A stretch of DNA of 64,000 nucleotides. Origin: Burkholderiales bacterium (GTDB lineage: Bacteria; Pseudomonadota; Gammaproteobacteria; Burkholderiales; Burkholderiaceae_C). The position numbers and the translations under genes were made by a program. The stretch is from contig CANHVY010000006.1 of the NCBI GenBank assembly GCA_947464185.1, positions 37,033-101,032 of the forward strand. The letters are read 5' to 3'. Numbering within the stretch: position 1 is the stretch's first letter; every line of letters begins with the position of its first letter. The notes beneath the pieces were generated by a model, which saw only the letters and a program-made list of their open reading frames with translations, did not search any database and was not told where the DNA came from. This document shows positions 42,578-51,198 of this stretch, in pieces.

Positions 42578-42594
42578 TTGGCACGTCCTTTGCT
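42578..42594 (+). promoter_or_regulatory. Sigma-54 promoter (TTGGCACGTCCTTTGCT)
   Basis: TTGGCACG-N4-TTGCT fits the sigma-54 -24/-12 consensus (YTGGCACG-N4-TTGCW) with the GG and GC dinucleotides spaced correctly. Transcription should start near 42604, about 50 nt before the cynA-like start codon. With the NtrC-type site just upstream this forms a classic Ntr promoter. Confidence 0.85.
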
Positions 42595-42652
42595 ATTTCG
42601 TGCCTTGTCCGAGACAGAGAGTCTGGACAAGCCGAACCAGAAGGACCCTGCC

Positions 42653-44032
42653 ATGACGCCCGACTTCGACCCCTACGACGCCGACCGCCCCTTGCGCCTG
42701 GGCTGCGCCTGCGGCCAGCACCGCAGCGACGCCGAACACGCCACGACCACCCTGCGTGAGCGCAGCCAGGCGGCGGACTTCGAGTCCGAGGCCAGCCGCT
42801 TCGTCGAGGCCGCCCTGGTCAAGGCACTGTTCCCGCAGGACGCCCTGCGCCGGCGCTTCCTCAAGGCGGTGGGCCGCCGCACGGCCTCGGCCGCTATCGC
42901 CAGCGTGCTGCCCGTGGCCAGCCTGCAGGCCATGGCGCAGGACAAGGGACCGATCGAGAAGAAGGACCTCAAGATCGGCTTCATTCCCATCACCTGCGCC
43001 ACGCCGCTCATCATGGCGCACCCCTTGGGCTTTTACTCGAAGCAGGGACTGAACGTCGAGGTCGTGAAGACGGCGGGCTGGGCGCTGATCCGCGACAAGA
43101 TGATCAACAAGGAGTACGACGCCACGCACTTCCTCAGCCCCATGCCCCTGGCCATCTCCATGGGCCTGGGCTCCACGGCCACGCCCATGAACGTGGCCAC
43201 CATCCAGAACACCAACGGCCAGGCCATCACGCTGAGCGTCAAGCACAAGGACAAGCGCGACCCGAAAGACTGGAAGGGCTTCAAGTTCGCCGTGCCCTTC
43301 GAGTACTCGATGCACAACTTCCTGCTGCGCTACTACGTGGCCGAGGCCGGGCTGGACCCGGACCGGGACATCCAGATCCGCGTGGTGCCGCCGCCCGAAA
43401 TGGTGGCCAACCTGCGCGCCGGCAATATCGACGGCTTCCTCGGCCCCGACCCCTTCAACCAGCGGGCGGTGTTCGAGGAACTCGGCTTCATCCATCTGCT
43501 GACCAAAGACCTCTGGAACGGGCACCCCTGCTGCGCCTTCGGCACCAGCACCGAGTTCATCCAGAAGAACCCCAACACCTTTGCGGCGCTGTTCCGCGCG
43601 GTGCTGACCTCGGCGGCCATGGCGCGCGAAGCGCGCAACCGGGAACTGATCGCCAAGGTCATCGCCCCGCAGCAGTACCTCAACCAACCCGAGGCCGTGA
43701 TCGCGCAGGTGCTGACCGGCAAGTTCGCGGACGGCCTGGGCAAGGTGCAGAACGTGCCCGACCGCGCCGACTTCGACCCCATCCCCTGGCAGAGCATGGC
43801 CGTGTGGATGCTCAGCCAGATGAAGCGCTGGGGCTATGTGAAGGGTGATGTGAACTACCGGCAGATTGCCGAGCGGGTGTTCCTGCTGACGGATGCGCGC
43901 AAGCAGATGGCGGCGCTGGACATGAAGCCCCCTGCGGCCAACGCCTACCCGAAGATCACGGTGATGGGCAAGGTGTTCGACCCCGCCAAGCCCGACGAGT
44001 ACGTGGCCAGTTTCGCTATCAAGCGCACCTGA
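42653..44032 (+). CDS. cynA: Cyanate/nitrate ABC transporter substrate-binding protein (CynA/NrtA/CmpA family)
   Basis: The ATG at 42653 (MTPDFDPYDADRPLRLGCACGQHRS) gives 459 aa. An N-terminal stretch with 'GCACGQHRS' is followed by an internal twin-arginine signal 'RRRFLKAVGRRTASAAIASVLPVASLQAMAQ' at about residues 70-100, so the folded protein is probably exported by Tat. The binding domain has 'LKIGFIPITCATPLIMAHPLGFYSKQGLNVEVVKTAGWALIRDKMINKEYDATHFLSPMPLAISMGLGS' and 'DGFLGPDPFNQRAVFEELGFIHLLTKDLWNGHPCCAFGTS', typical of NrtA/CmpA/CynA. Adjacent permease, ATPase and cyanase genes point to cyanate rather than nitrate. The symbol rests on this context. Confidence 0.87.
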   Translation: MTPDFDPYDADRPLRLGCACGQHRSDAEHATTTLRERSQAADFESEASRFVEAALVKALFPQDALRRRFLKAVGRRTASAAIASVLPVASLQAMAQDKGPIEKKDLKIGFIPITCATPLIMAHPLGFYSKQGLNVEVVKTAGWALIRDKMINKEYDATHFLSPMPLAISMGLGSTATPMNVATIQNTNGQAITLSVKHKDKRDPKDWKGFKFAVPFEYSMHNFLLRYYVAEAGLDPDRDIQIRVVPPPEMVANLRAGNIDGFLGPDPFNQRAVFEELGFIHLLTKDLWNGHPCCAFGTSTEFIQKNPNTFAALFRAVLTSAAMAREARNRELIAKVIAPQQYLNQPEAVIAQVLTGKFADGLGKVQNVPDRADFDPIPWQSMAVWMLSQMKRWGYVKGDVNYRQIAERVFLLTDARKQMAALDMKPPAANAYPKITVMGKVFDPAKPDEYVASFAIKRT

Positions 44033-44044
44033 ACCCGCGCTGCC

Positions 44045-44947
44045 ATGTCGACCCTGAACGTCCTGATGCAAGGCGAACGCGTACGTGCGGCATTGGTGTC
44101 GCTGCTGCTGCTCGGCCTGATGCTGCTGGTGTGGCATCTGGCCACCCTCAGTCCCGCAGCGGCCCCGGCAAAGCCCGTGGCCATGACCGCGGAACAGATC
44201 GAGTACGCCAAGTTGATGGGCAAGGACCCGGGCGCTTCCGCGGGCGCCGAAGCGACTGCCCAGAAGTCAGGCTTCCCCACCCTGACTCAAATGGGCTCGA
44301 CCATCGCGCACCACCTGTCGTCGCCGTTCTACGACAACGGGCCCAACGATAAGGGCATCGGCCTGCAACTCGCCTACTCGCTGGGGCGCGTCGGCCTGGG
44401 CTACCTGCTGGCCGCGCTGGTGGCCATCCCGCTGGGCTTCGTGATCGGCATGAGCCCCCTGCTGTACCGCGCGCTGGATCCCTTCATCCAGGTGCTCAAG
44501 CCGATCTCGCCACTGGCCTGGATGCCGCTGGCGCTCTACACCATCAAGGACAGCGCCGCCAGCGGCATCTTCGTCATCTTCATCTGCTCGGTCTGGCCCA
44601 TGCTGATCAACACCGCCTTTGGCGTGGCGGGTGTGCGGCGCGAGTGGCTGAACGTGGCACGCACGCTGGAGGTGCAGCCCCTGCGCAAAGCCTTGCAGGT
44701 GATCCTGCCGGCCGCGGCCCCCACCATCCTCACGGGCATGCGCATCAGCATGGGCATCGCCTGGCTGGTCATCGTGGCCGCCGAGATGCTGGTGGGTGGC
44801 ACAGGCATCGGCTACTTCGTCTGGAACGAGTGGAACAACCTCTCGCTGCCCAACGTGATCTTTGCCATCCTGACCATCGGCCTGGTGGGTATGGCGCTGG
44901 ACCAGGTGTTTGCCCGCGCGCAGAAGGCGGTGACCTATGCCGAATGA
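44045..44947 (+). CDS. cynB: Cyanate/nitrate ABC transporter permease (CynB/NrtB family)
   Basis: A 300-aa membrane protein with an N-terminal hydrophobic segment ('ALVSLLLLGLMLLVWHLATL'), a polar loop, and the NrtB permease core: 'LQLAYSLGRVGLGYLLAALVAIPLGFVIGMSPLLYRALDPFIQVLKPISPLAWMPLALYTIKDS', then the EAA-type loop 'EWLNVARTLEVQPLRKALQVILPAAAPTILTGMRISMGIAWLVIVAAEMLVGGTGIGYFVWNEWNNLSL'. It lies 12 bp after cynA, and its end overlaps the ATPase start by 11 bp. It should form a homodimeric channel for the importer. Confidence 0.9.
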   Translation: MSTLNVLMQGERVRAALVSLLLLGLMLLVWHLATLSPAAAPAKPVAMTAEQIEYAKLMGKDPGASAGAEATAQKSGFPTLTQMGSTIAHHLSSPFYDNGPNDKGIGLQLAYSLGRVGLGYLLAALVAIPLGFVIGMSPLLYRALDPFIQVLKPISPLAWMPLALYTIKDSAASGIFVIFICSVWPMLINTAFGVAGVRREWLNVARTLEVQPLRKALQVILPAAAPTILTGMRISMGIAWLVIVAAEMLVGGTGIGYFVWNEWNNLSLPNVIFAILTIGLVGMALDQVFARAQKAVTYAE

Positions 44948-45824
44948 ATTCCTCCAGGTCGAGAACCTGGGCAAGGCCTACGGCGCAGAGCCGGTGTTCG
45001 AAGGCGTGCACTTCAGCCTGTCCGAAGGCGAGTTCGTCTGCATCATCGGCCACAGCGGCTGCGGCAAGACCACCATCCTGAACGCGCTGGCCGGTCTGGA
45101 GACGGCCAGCACCGGCCATGTGTTCATGGATGGGCGCGAGGTGGTGGCGCCGGGCCTGGACCGGGGCGTGGTCTTCCAGGGCCATGCGCTGATGCCCTGG
45201 CTGAGCGTGCGCGACAACATCGCCTTTGCGGTGCGCAGCAAGTGGCCGCAGTGGCCGCGCACCCAGGTGGCCTCCCATGTCGAGAAATACGTGCAGCTGG
45301 TCGGCCTGGGCGCGGCGCTGGACAAGAAGCCGTCACAGCTTTCCGGGGGCATGAAGCAGCGCGTGGGCATCGCCCGCGCCTTTGCGATCGAGCCCCGCAT
45401 GCTGCTGCTGGACGAGCCCTTCGGCGCGCTGGACGCGCTGACGCGCGGCACCATCCAGGATGAGCTGCTGCGCATCTGTGCGCAGACGCGGCAGACCGTG
45501 TTCATGATCACGCACGACGTGGACGAGGCCATCTTGCTGGCCGACCGCATCCTGCTGATGAGCAACGGCCCGCGCGCCCGGGTGGCCGAGATCGTGCGCA
45601 ACACCATGCCGCGGGACCGCCAGCGCGCCACCTTGCACCACGACCCGCAGTACTACCGGCTGCGTAACCACCTGGTGGACTTTCTGGTCAGCCGCTCGAA
45701 GGATCTCTCCCACGGCAGGGCGCCCATGAGCCCGCCCGAGGTGAGCCCGGGCTTGGAGCTTGACGCCGAAACCCCCGCGCTCCAGGCCGACCCCAAGGTG
45801 GTGCCGCTGCACCGCGCTGCCTGA
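44937..45824 (+). CDS. cynD: Cyanate/nitrate ABC transporter ATP-binding protein (CynD/NrtD family)
   Basis: A 295-aa ATPase with Walker A 'GHSGCGKTTILN', Q-loop 'VVFQGHALMPWL', signature 'LSGGMKQRVGIARAF', Walker B 'MLLLDEPFGALD' and H-loop 'MITHDVDEA'. The C-terminal 'RQRATLHHDPQYYRLRNHLVDFLVSRS' is the NrtD-type tail. It starts inside the end of the permease gene and precedes cyanase by about 50 bp, so it is part of the same transcription unit. Confidence 0.9.
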   Translation: MPNEFLQVENLGKAYGAEPVFEGVHFSLSEGEFVCIIGHSGCGKTTILNALAGLETASTGHVFMDGREVVAPGLDRGVVFQGHALMPWLSVRDNIAFAVRSKWPQWPRTQVASHVEKYVQLVGLGAALDKKPSQLSGGMKQRVGIARAFAIEPRMLLLDEPFGALDALTRGTIQDELLRICAQTRQTVFMITHDVDEAILLADRILLMSNGPRARVAEIVRNTMPRDRQRATLHHDPQYYRLRNHLVDFLVSRSKDLSHGRAPMSPPEVSPGLELDAETPALQADPKVVPLHRAA

Positions 45825-45875
45825 TCCCTGATCACCCCGCTTTCAACCTCAACCTGTTTCAGGAGAAACGTTCCC

Positions 45876-46319
45876 ATGAGCCGCCTCGAAGTCACCGAAA
45901 AGATCATCGCCACCAAGGTCGCCAAAGGCCTCAAATGGGCTGACGTCGCCGCCAAGGTGGGCCTGAGCAAGGAATGGGTGACCGCCGCCTGCCTGGGCCA
46001 GATGACGCTGGACAAGAAGCAGGCCGACACCCTGGGCAAGATCTTCGGCCTCACCGCCGAGGAGAAGAAGTGGCTGATGGTCGTGCCCTACAAGGGCAGC
46101 CTGCCCACCAGCGTGCCCACCGACCCGCTGATCTACCGCTTCTACGAGCTCATCAGCGTCTACGGCACGACGTTCAAGGAACTCATCCACGAGGAGTTCG
46201 GTGACGGCATCATGAGCGCCATCGACTTCAAGATGGACCTGCAGCGTGAACCCGACCCCAAGGGCGACCGGGTCAGCATCAACATGAGCGGCAAGTTCCT
46301 GCCGTACAAGACCTACTGA
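45876..46319 (+). CDS. cynS: Cyanate hydratase (cyanase)
   Basis: Catalyses the bicarbonate-dependent breakdown of cyanate to ammonia and carbon dioxide. The 147-aa product has the N-terminal helix-turn-helix-like domain and the C-terminal catalytic domain 'DPLIYRFYELISVYGTTFKELIHEEFGDGIMSAIDFKMDL'. Catalytic Arg, Glu and Ser fall at R88, E91 and S114, matching R96/E99/S122 of the E. coli enzyme. An AGGAGA box precedes the ATG. As the last gene of a sigma-54/NtrC-type operon with an importer, it lets the cell use cyanate as a nitrogen source. No carbonic anhydrase or CynR regulator is adjacent. Confidence 0.97.
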   Translation: MSRLEVTEKIIATKVAKGLKWADVAAKVGLSKEWVTAACLGQMTLDKKQADTLGKIFGLTAEEKKWLMVVPYKGSLPTSVPTDPLIYRFYELISVYGTTFKELIHEEFGDGIMSAIDFKMDLQREPDPKGDRVSINMSGKFLPYKTY

Positions 46320-46361
46320 TCTGCCCGTCCCAAGTCCGCCCCCCTCAAGGCCGGGCGGCGG

Positions 46362-47408
46362 TCAATCCGCCGTCGCGCCCGAGTCCTTCACCACCTTGGC
46401 CCACTTCGCGATCTCGCCGGCCTGGAAGCGCGTGAGTTCCTCCGGCGTGGACAGCCAGGTGTCCAGCCCGAGCGACTTCAGCTTGGCCTGCACATCCGGC
46501 AGGTTGAACACGCGGTGGATCTCCTGGTTCAGGCGCGCCACCACCTCCTTGGGCGTGCCGGCGGGCGCGAAGACGGCGAACCAGCTCGTGGCCTCGAAGC
46601 CGGGTACGGTCTCGGCCACAGTGGGCACGTCAGGTGCGGCTGGTGAGCGCTTGGACCCGGTCTGCGCCAGCGCACGGATCTTGCCCTCGCGCGCCATCGG
46701 CAGGGCCGAGGGCATGTTGTCGAACATCAGCTGGATCTGCCCGCCCACCAGGTCGGGGATGGCGAACTGGCGGCCCTTGTAGGGTACGTGCGTCATGGTG
46801 GTGCCGGTGAGCGACTTGAACAGCTCGCCCGAGACGTGCACCGACGAGCCGATGCCCGGCGAGCCGAAGCTCAGCTTGTTGGGGTTGGCCTTGAGGTGGG
46901 CGATGAACTCGGCCACGTTGCGCGCCGGCACGTCGTTGTTCACCACCAGCAGGTTGGGCGTGCTGGCCACGTGCGACACCGGCACGAAGTCCTTGACCAA
47001 GTCGTAGGGCATCTTCTTGTACAGCGCCCCGTTGATGGAGTGCGTGCCCACGGTGGCCATCACCAGCATGTGGCCATCCGGCGGCGCCTTGGCCACCGCC
47101 TCGGCACCGATGTTCCCGCCAGCCCCGGGGCGGTTATCCACCACCACCGGCTGGCCGAGGTTGGCCTTCTCGGAGAAGGTGCGCGCCAGGATGTCGGGCG
47201 CGCCCCCTGGCGGGAAGGTCACCACCAAACGGATGGGCTGACGCGGAAAGGCCTGCTGGGCCAGGGCCTGCGGCGCGGTGAGGGTGGCTGTGGCGGCGAA
47301 CGCGGCCAAAGCGGCGAAGGTGGCCAGCGCCCGACGCGGCGTCCGCATGGCAGGGGCAGGGGCAGGAGCAGAGACAGGGGCAGGGCAACTGCGGGTGAAC
47401 ATCGGCAT
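46362..47408 (-). CDS. Bug/TctC-family substrate-binding protein
   Basis: A 348-aa periplasmic protein. The ATG at 47408 follows an AGGAGA box; a second ATG 20 codons on (MRTPRRALATFAALAAF) would also give a signal peptide, and the first 20 residues ('PAPVSAPAPAPA') are an odd Pro/Ala run. Mature motifs: 'IRLVVTFPPGGAPDILARTF', 'VVVDNRPGAGGNIGAEAVAKAPPDGHMLVMA', 'KMPYDLVKDFVPVSHVA', 'FGSPGIGSSVHVSGELF', 'HVPYKGRQFAIPDLVGGQIQLMFDN'. It stands alone, convergent with the cyanate operon, with no enzyme partner. The ligand is unknown. Confidence 0.92.
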   Translation of the reverse strand: MPMFTRSCPAPVSAPAPAPAMRTPRRALATFAALAAFAATATLTAPQALAQQAFPRQPIRLVVTFPPGGAPDILARTFSEKANLGQPVVVDNRPGAGGNIGAEAVAKAPPDGHMLVMATVGTHSINGALYKKMPYDLVKDFVPVSHVASTPNLLVVNNDVPARNVAEFIAHLKANPNKLSFGSPGIGSSVHVSGELFKSLTGTTMTHVPYKGRQFAIPDLVGGQIQLMFDNMPSALPMAREGKIRALAQTGSKRSPAAPDVPTVAETVPGFEATSWFAVFAPAGTPKEVVARLNQEIHRVFNLPDVQAKLKSLGLDTWLSTPEELTRFQAGEIAKWAKVVKDSGATAD

Positions 47409-47643
47409 GGGATTCGTCTCCTGTTGTGAAGCCGGTACCGCCCGGCTTTCACATGCCCGCAGTCGAGCACAAACCCCCGCGCTTGCCTACCGGGCTGACC
47501 CGAAGGAAGCCCGCTGCTGAACCCACGCCGACGCTGCGTGTGCGCAAGTCGTCCGGGGCCCCACCACGCGATGCTGTGGCTGCGCGGTCGACCAACCGCA
47601 CTCCCATCACCCTTTCCCACCCACCCCTTGCAAGGAATTCCCC

Positions 47644-47967
47644 ATGGAAACGAACACCCGCACCGTGCACACGGACGGCAGCCAGGACAGCAGCCACCAG
47701 CTGCGCCACATGGTGGACGAGATCGACACCTACCTGCGCTCGGCCGCCGACAGCGGTGACCAGAAATTCAACGCCGTGCGCGACAAGCTTGCGGTGCAGG
47801 TGCGCGAGATGCGCGCCCAGCTTGACGAGCTGAACCAGGCCACGCTGGCGCGGGTCAAGCGTGCCGCCCAACAGGCCGACCAGTCGGTGCAGGCGCACCC
47901 GTATGGCGCCATGGGCATCGCGGCAGCCACCGGCCTGCTGATCGGCTTTCTGGCCTCGCGGCGCTGA
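47644..47967 (+). CDS. ElaB/YqjD-family (DUF883) membrane-anchored protein
   Basis: A 107-aa protein. The N-terminal two-thirds is a charged helix likely to form a coiled coil ('LRHMVDEIDTYLRSAADSGDQKFNAVRDKLAVQVREMRAQLDELNQATLARVKRAAQQADQ'), followed by the DUF883 signature 'VQAHPYGAMGIAAATGLLIGFLASRR', a single C-terminal membrane anchor ending in basic residues. E. coli YqjD/ElaB bind ribosomes at the inner membrane in stationary phase. A YqjE-like gene follows about 100 bp downstream, as in E. coli yqjDE. Confidence 0.92.
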   Translation: METNTRTVHTDGSQDSSHQLRHMVDEIDTYLRSAADSGDQKFNAVRDKLAVQVREMRAQLDELNQATLARVKRAAQQADQSVQAHPYGAMGIAAATGLLIGFLASRR

Positions 47968-48064
47968 AGATCTTGGCAGTTCAGGCTGCCTTCGACGGGC
48001 TCCTGCCCACGCGGCTGCGGGCCTGCCGCGCCGCCCAGGCCGGCCGGCAGAGGCGCGCCTGGGT

Positions 48065-48397
48065 GTGGTGAGCGTCTTGCGCAGGCTGCTGGGCAGCGCG
48101 GCGGGCATCGCCACCACCCACCTGGAGTGGGTGGCCCTTCAAATCGAGGCCGAGAGACGGCGTCTGGCACGGCTTTCGATGTATGCCGCGCTTACCCTGT
48201 TGCTGTTGTTCACCGGCATCTGGCTGGGCGTCGCGGGCCTGCTGCTGTGGGCCGAACCGTCACAGCGCGCAGCCATCGCCGCCGGTCTGGCCCTGGGCTT
48301 CCTGGCGGCGGCGGCGGTGGCCGCGTGCCGTTGGCGCCGCCTGTCGCGCCACCGCCGGGCCTTCAGGTGGGCACCACCAGGGCCGTCGTCTCCTTGA
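48065..48397 (+). CDS. YqjE-like (phage holin superfamily III) membrane protein
   Basis: A 110-aa protein with two transmembrane helices ('MYAALTLLLLFTGIWLGVAGLLLW' and 'AAIAAGLALGFLAAAAVAACRW') and an amphipathic N-terminus ('LRRLLGSAAGIATTHLEWVALQIEAERRRLARL'), the pattern of the YqjE family. The start is one of two consecutive GTG codons. It follows the YqjD-like gene, so they probably form a small stress-related membrane operon. Its last 35 bases overlap the end of the convergent Lrp gene. Confidence 0.82.
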   Translation: MVSVLRRLLGSAAGIATTHLEWVALQIEAERRRLARLSMYAALTLLLLFTGIWLGVAGLLLWAEPSQRAAIAAGLALGFLAAAAVAACRWRRLSRHRRAFRWAPPGPSSP

Positions 48398-48830
48398 CCT
48401 CCTCCATCACCACGTAGCTGTGCGACTGGCATGGCACCGGAATGCGCTTGAGGATGTCGCCCAGCAGGTTGCGGTACTCGGCCATCTCGGCCAACCGCGC
48501 CTTGACCAGGTAGTCAAAGCTGCCGGAGACCAGATGGCACTCCATCACCTCGGGCATGTGCAGCAGCGCTTTGCGCACTTCGTCGAACACCTCGCCTGAC
48601 TTGGCCGAGAGGGTGATCTCCACAAAAACCAGCAGCGTGCGCCCCAGGGCCTTGGGGTCGACACGCGCGTGATAGCCCGTGATGACGCCACTGCGCTCCA
48701 TGCGCCGCACCCGCTCGGCGCAAGGCGAGGTGGACAAGCCGATGCGCTCGCCCAACTCCGTCATGGAGATGCGGCCCTCGCGCTGCAGGATGTCCAGGAT
48801 GCGGCGGTCGATACGGTCGAGTTCAGCCAT
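48363..48830 (-). CDS. Lrp/AsnC-family transcriptional regulator
   Basis: A 155-aa regulator: helix-turn-helix '[60 protein letters not shown]' and the RAM/AsnC effector domain ending '[30 protein letters not shown]'. It is divergent from dadA across a 162-bp AT-rich gap. Such pairs are common, with the Lrp-like protein (DadR/BkdR type) activating dadA in response to amino acids. Regulation of dadA is inferred from position. Confidence 0.94.
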   Translation of the reverse strand: MAELDRIDRRILDILQREGRISMTELGERIGLSTSPCAERVRRMERSGVITGYHARVDPKALGRTLLVFVEITLSAKSGEVFDEVRKALLHMPEVMECHLVSGSFDYLVKARLAEMAEYRNLLGDILKRIPVPCQSHSYVVMEEVKETTALVVPT

Positions 48831-48992
48831 GGTCAGGAAAAGTTTCGGGGGAAGGAAGGCACCAGAGCCCGACTTCGATCGACTTTACTGCTCTACATCA
48901 TAAATTCCAAAAAGTTTGCTGCTTTCCAATCCATAAACTTGATATTCAAACGGTCAAGTTCGTGTCTCACCAGAGATTCAAGAGAGGCTTGT
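48831..48992. promoter_or_regulatory. AT-rich lrp-dadA intergenic control region
   Basis: A 162-bp gap whose central part ('CATCATAAATTCCAAAAAGT') is far richer in A and T than the flanks, as expected for Lrp wrapping and divergent promoters. No single operator could be fixed by eye. Confidence 0.45.
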
Positions 48993-50309
48993 ATGAAGGT
49001 CATCGTCCTGGGCAGCGGCGTCATCGGCACCACCACCGCCTATTACCTGGCCCGCGCCGGGGCGCAAGTCACCGTGCTGGACCGCCAGGCCGGCGCCGCC
49101 CTGGAAACCAGCTTTGCCAACGCCGGTCAGGTCTCGCCCGGCTACTCCACCCCCTGGGCCGCCCCGGGCATCCCTGTCAAGGCCTTGAAGTGGATGTTCC
49201 AGCGGCATGCCCCGCTGGCCATCCGCCCAGACGGCAGCCTGTTCCAGTTGCGCTGGATGGCGCAGATGCTGCGCCACTGCACGGCAGCCAACTACGCCAT
49301 CAACAAGGAGCGCCTGATGCGCGTGGCCGGCTACAGCCGCGACTGCCTGCGCGCCTTGCGTCAGGACATCGGCATCGAATACGACCACCGCACGGGTGGC
49401 ACGCTGCAGGTCTTTCGCACCCAGGCACAGATGGACGCGGTGGGCCGCGACACCGCCGTGCTGAAGGACTGTGGCGTGGACTTCGAGGTGCTGGACCGCG
49501 ACGGCCTGACCCGCGTCGAGCCCGGCCTGGCCCACGCCCGCGAGCGCCTGAGCGGCGGCCTGCGCCTGCCGGATGACGAAACCGGCGACTGCCACCTGTT
49601 CACGCGCCGCCTGGCCCAGGAGGCCGAGCGTTTGGGCGTGGAGTTCCGCTTCAACACCCAAGTCAACAGGCTGCTGACGAATGGCACAGCCGTCACGGGC
49701 GTGGAGCTCGCCGGGCCTGACGGCAGCCCCGGACAGGTGATATCGGCCGACCGCGTGGTGCTGGCCCTGGGCAGTTACTCCCGGCAGATGCTGCAGCCGC
49801 TGGGGCTGGACCTGCCGGTCTACCCCGTCAAGGGCTACTCGCTGACCATCCCGCTGCAAGACGAAGCCCTTGCGCCGCAGTCCACGGTGCTGGACGAAAC
49901 CTACAAGATCGCGCTCACCCGCCTGGGCAACCGCATCCGCGTGGGCGGCATGGCCGAGCTGGGCGGATTCGACCTGCGGCTGAACCCGCGCCGACGCCAG
50001 ACGCTGGAAATGGTGACGCAAGACCTGTTTCCGGGCGGCGACCTGCCGCGCGCGGAGTTCTGGACCGGCCTGCGCCCCATGACGCCCGACAGCACGCCCC
50101 TCATCGGCGCCACGCGCTGGGCGAACCTTTATCTGAACACCGGCCACGGCACCCTGGGCTGGACCATGGCCTGCGGCAGCGCCCGCGTGACGGCCGACCT
50201 GGTCCTGGGCCGACCGGCCGACATCCGTACCGACGGTCTCGGCCTGCATCGGTATGCGGCCTCCGGGCGCAGCAGGCTTGCTATGCTTCCGGGCCTGCCT
50301 TCCACCTGA
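48993..50309 (+). CDS. dadA: D-amino acid dehydrogenase small subunit
   Basis: Oxidises D-amino acids, chiefly D-alanine, to 2-oxo acids, passing electrons to the respiratory chain. The start at 48993 ([32 protein letters not shown]) shows the FAD-binding GxGxxG; the track start is over 100 codons too early. The 438-aa protein also has '[38 protein letters not shown]', '[11 protein letters not shown]' and '[42 protein letters not shown]'. No dadX racemase is adjacent. It is probably under the divergent Lrp-type regulator. Confidence 0.96.
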   Translation: MKVIVLGSGVIGTTTAYYLARAGAQVTVLDRQAGAALETSFANAGQVSPGYSTPWAAPGIPVKALKWMFQRHAPLAIRPDGSLFQLRWMAQMLRHCTAANYAINKERLMRVAGYSRDCLRALRQDIGIEYDHRTGGTLQVFRTQAQMDAVGRDTAVLKDCGVDFEVLDRDGLTRVEPGLAHARERLSGGLRLPDDETGDCHLFTRRLAQEAERLGVEFRFNTQVNRLLTNGTAVTGVELAGPDGSPGQVISADRVVLALGSYSRQMLQPLGLDLPVYPVKGYSLTIPLQDEALAPQSTVLDETYKIALTRLGNRIRVGGMAELGGFDLRLNPRRRQTLEMVTQDLFPGGDLPRAEFWTGLRPMTPDSTPLIGATRWANLYLNTGHGTLGWTMACGSARVTADLVLGRPADIRTDGLGLHRYAASGRSRLAMLPGLPST

Positions 50310-50318
50310 AAATCTGCC

Positions 50319-51185
50319 ATGGACCACCGACGACGCTTACTTACTGCGGCGGGCGTGGCGGGCGTCGCGGGGCTGGCAGCGTCCCTGCCGCTGCAGGGGC
50401 TGGCCCAGGGTGGCACCGTCTACCGCTTCTCCCCCGTCAACCAGTACGGGATCGAACTGACCGCCCGGTACTGGAACTCCATCATCGAGTACGTGTCCAG
50501 CAAGAGCGGCGTGCGGTTGGAGCTGAAGATCGGCCGCACCTCGGCCGACACCACGGCCTACGTGCTGGCCCACGAGGTGGAGTTCATCTTCTCCAACCAC
50601 ATGTTCAGCCCGGAGCGGGAGCGGCTGGGCTGGAAGGTCATCGCGCGGCGCCAGACGCCCCCCATCCAGAGCCAGATCGTGGTGCTGGCGGAGTCGCCCA
50701 TCCAGAAGCTGGAACAGCTGGAAGGGCAGGCGGTGGCCTTTCCGGGGCCCGAGGCCACGGTGGCCTACAAGTTCTCCTACGCCCAGCTGCTCAAGCGCAA
50801 CATCAACGTGCAGGTCGTCTTTGGCGGCAACATGGACGGCGCCTTCGCTCAGCTGGCCAGCGGCAAGGTGGCGGCGGCCGGCACGCACTCGCAACTTTCC
50901 GAAGGCTGGTCCAAGCGGGAGAACCGCAAGCTGCGGGCCCTGTGGAACTCCGAGCCGCTGCACGATCTGGCGGTGATGGTGGCACGCAAGGTGCCACAGG
51001 CCGATGCCGAGGCCGTGGGGCGGGCTTTCGCCGGCATGCTGGCCGACCCCGCCGGCCAGCGCGTGCTGGCCACCGTGGGGGACCTCGTCAAGCTGCAGCC
51101 CACGGCGGGCTTCGTGGCCTCCAACGGTTCGGAGTACGGTCCCTACCGTCAGTTCTTTGCGACGGCCCCCGCGCAATTGCGTTGA
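50319..51185 (+). CDS. PhnD-like periplasmic binding protein, probably partner of the following sensor kinase
   Basis: A 288-aa protein with a signal sequence starting MDHRRRLLTAAGVAGVAGLAASLPLQGLAQ. The mature part 'YRFSPVNQYGIELTARYWNSIIEYVSSKSGVRLELKIGRTSADTTAYVLAHEVEFIFSNHMF' and 'QIVVLAESPIQKLEQLEGQAVAFPGPEATVAYKFSYAQLLKRNINVQVVFGGNMDGAFAQLASGKVAAAGTHSQL' fits the PhnD/phosphate-phosphonate-type binding proteins. There is no ABC permease or ATPase nearby. Instead a membrane hybrid kinase gene starts about 14 bp downstream, suggesting that the ligand-bound form signals to the kinase. It starts 10 bp after dadA. Confidence 0.85.
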   Translation: MDHRRRLLTAAGVAGVAGLAASLPLQGLAQGGTVYRFSPVNQYGIELTARYWNSIIEYVSSKSGVRLELKIGRTSADTTAYVLAHEVEFIFSNHMFSPERERLGWKVIARRQTPPIQSQIVVLAESPIQKLEQLEGQAVAFPGPEATVAYKFSYAQLLKRNINVQVVFGGNMDGAFAQLASGKVAAAGTHSQLSEGWSKRENRKLRALWNSEPLHDLAVMVARKVPQADAEAVGRAFAGMLADPAGQRVLATVGDLVKLQPTAGFVASNGSEYGPYRQFFATAPAQLR

Positions 51186-51198
51186 CAGGTCACGGACC

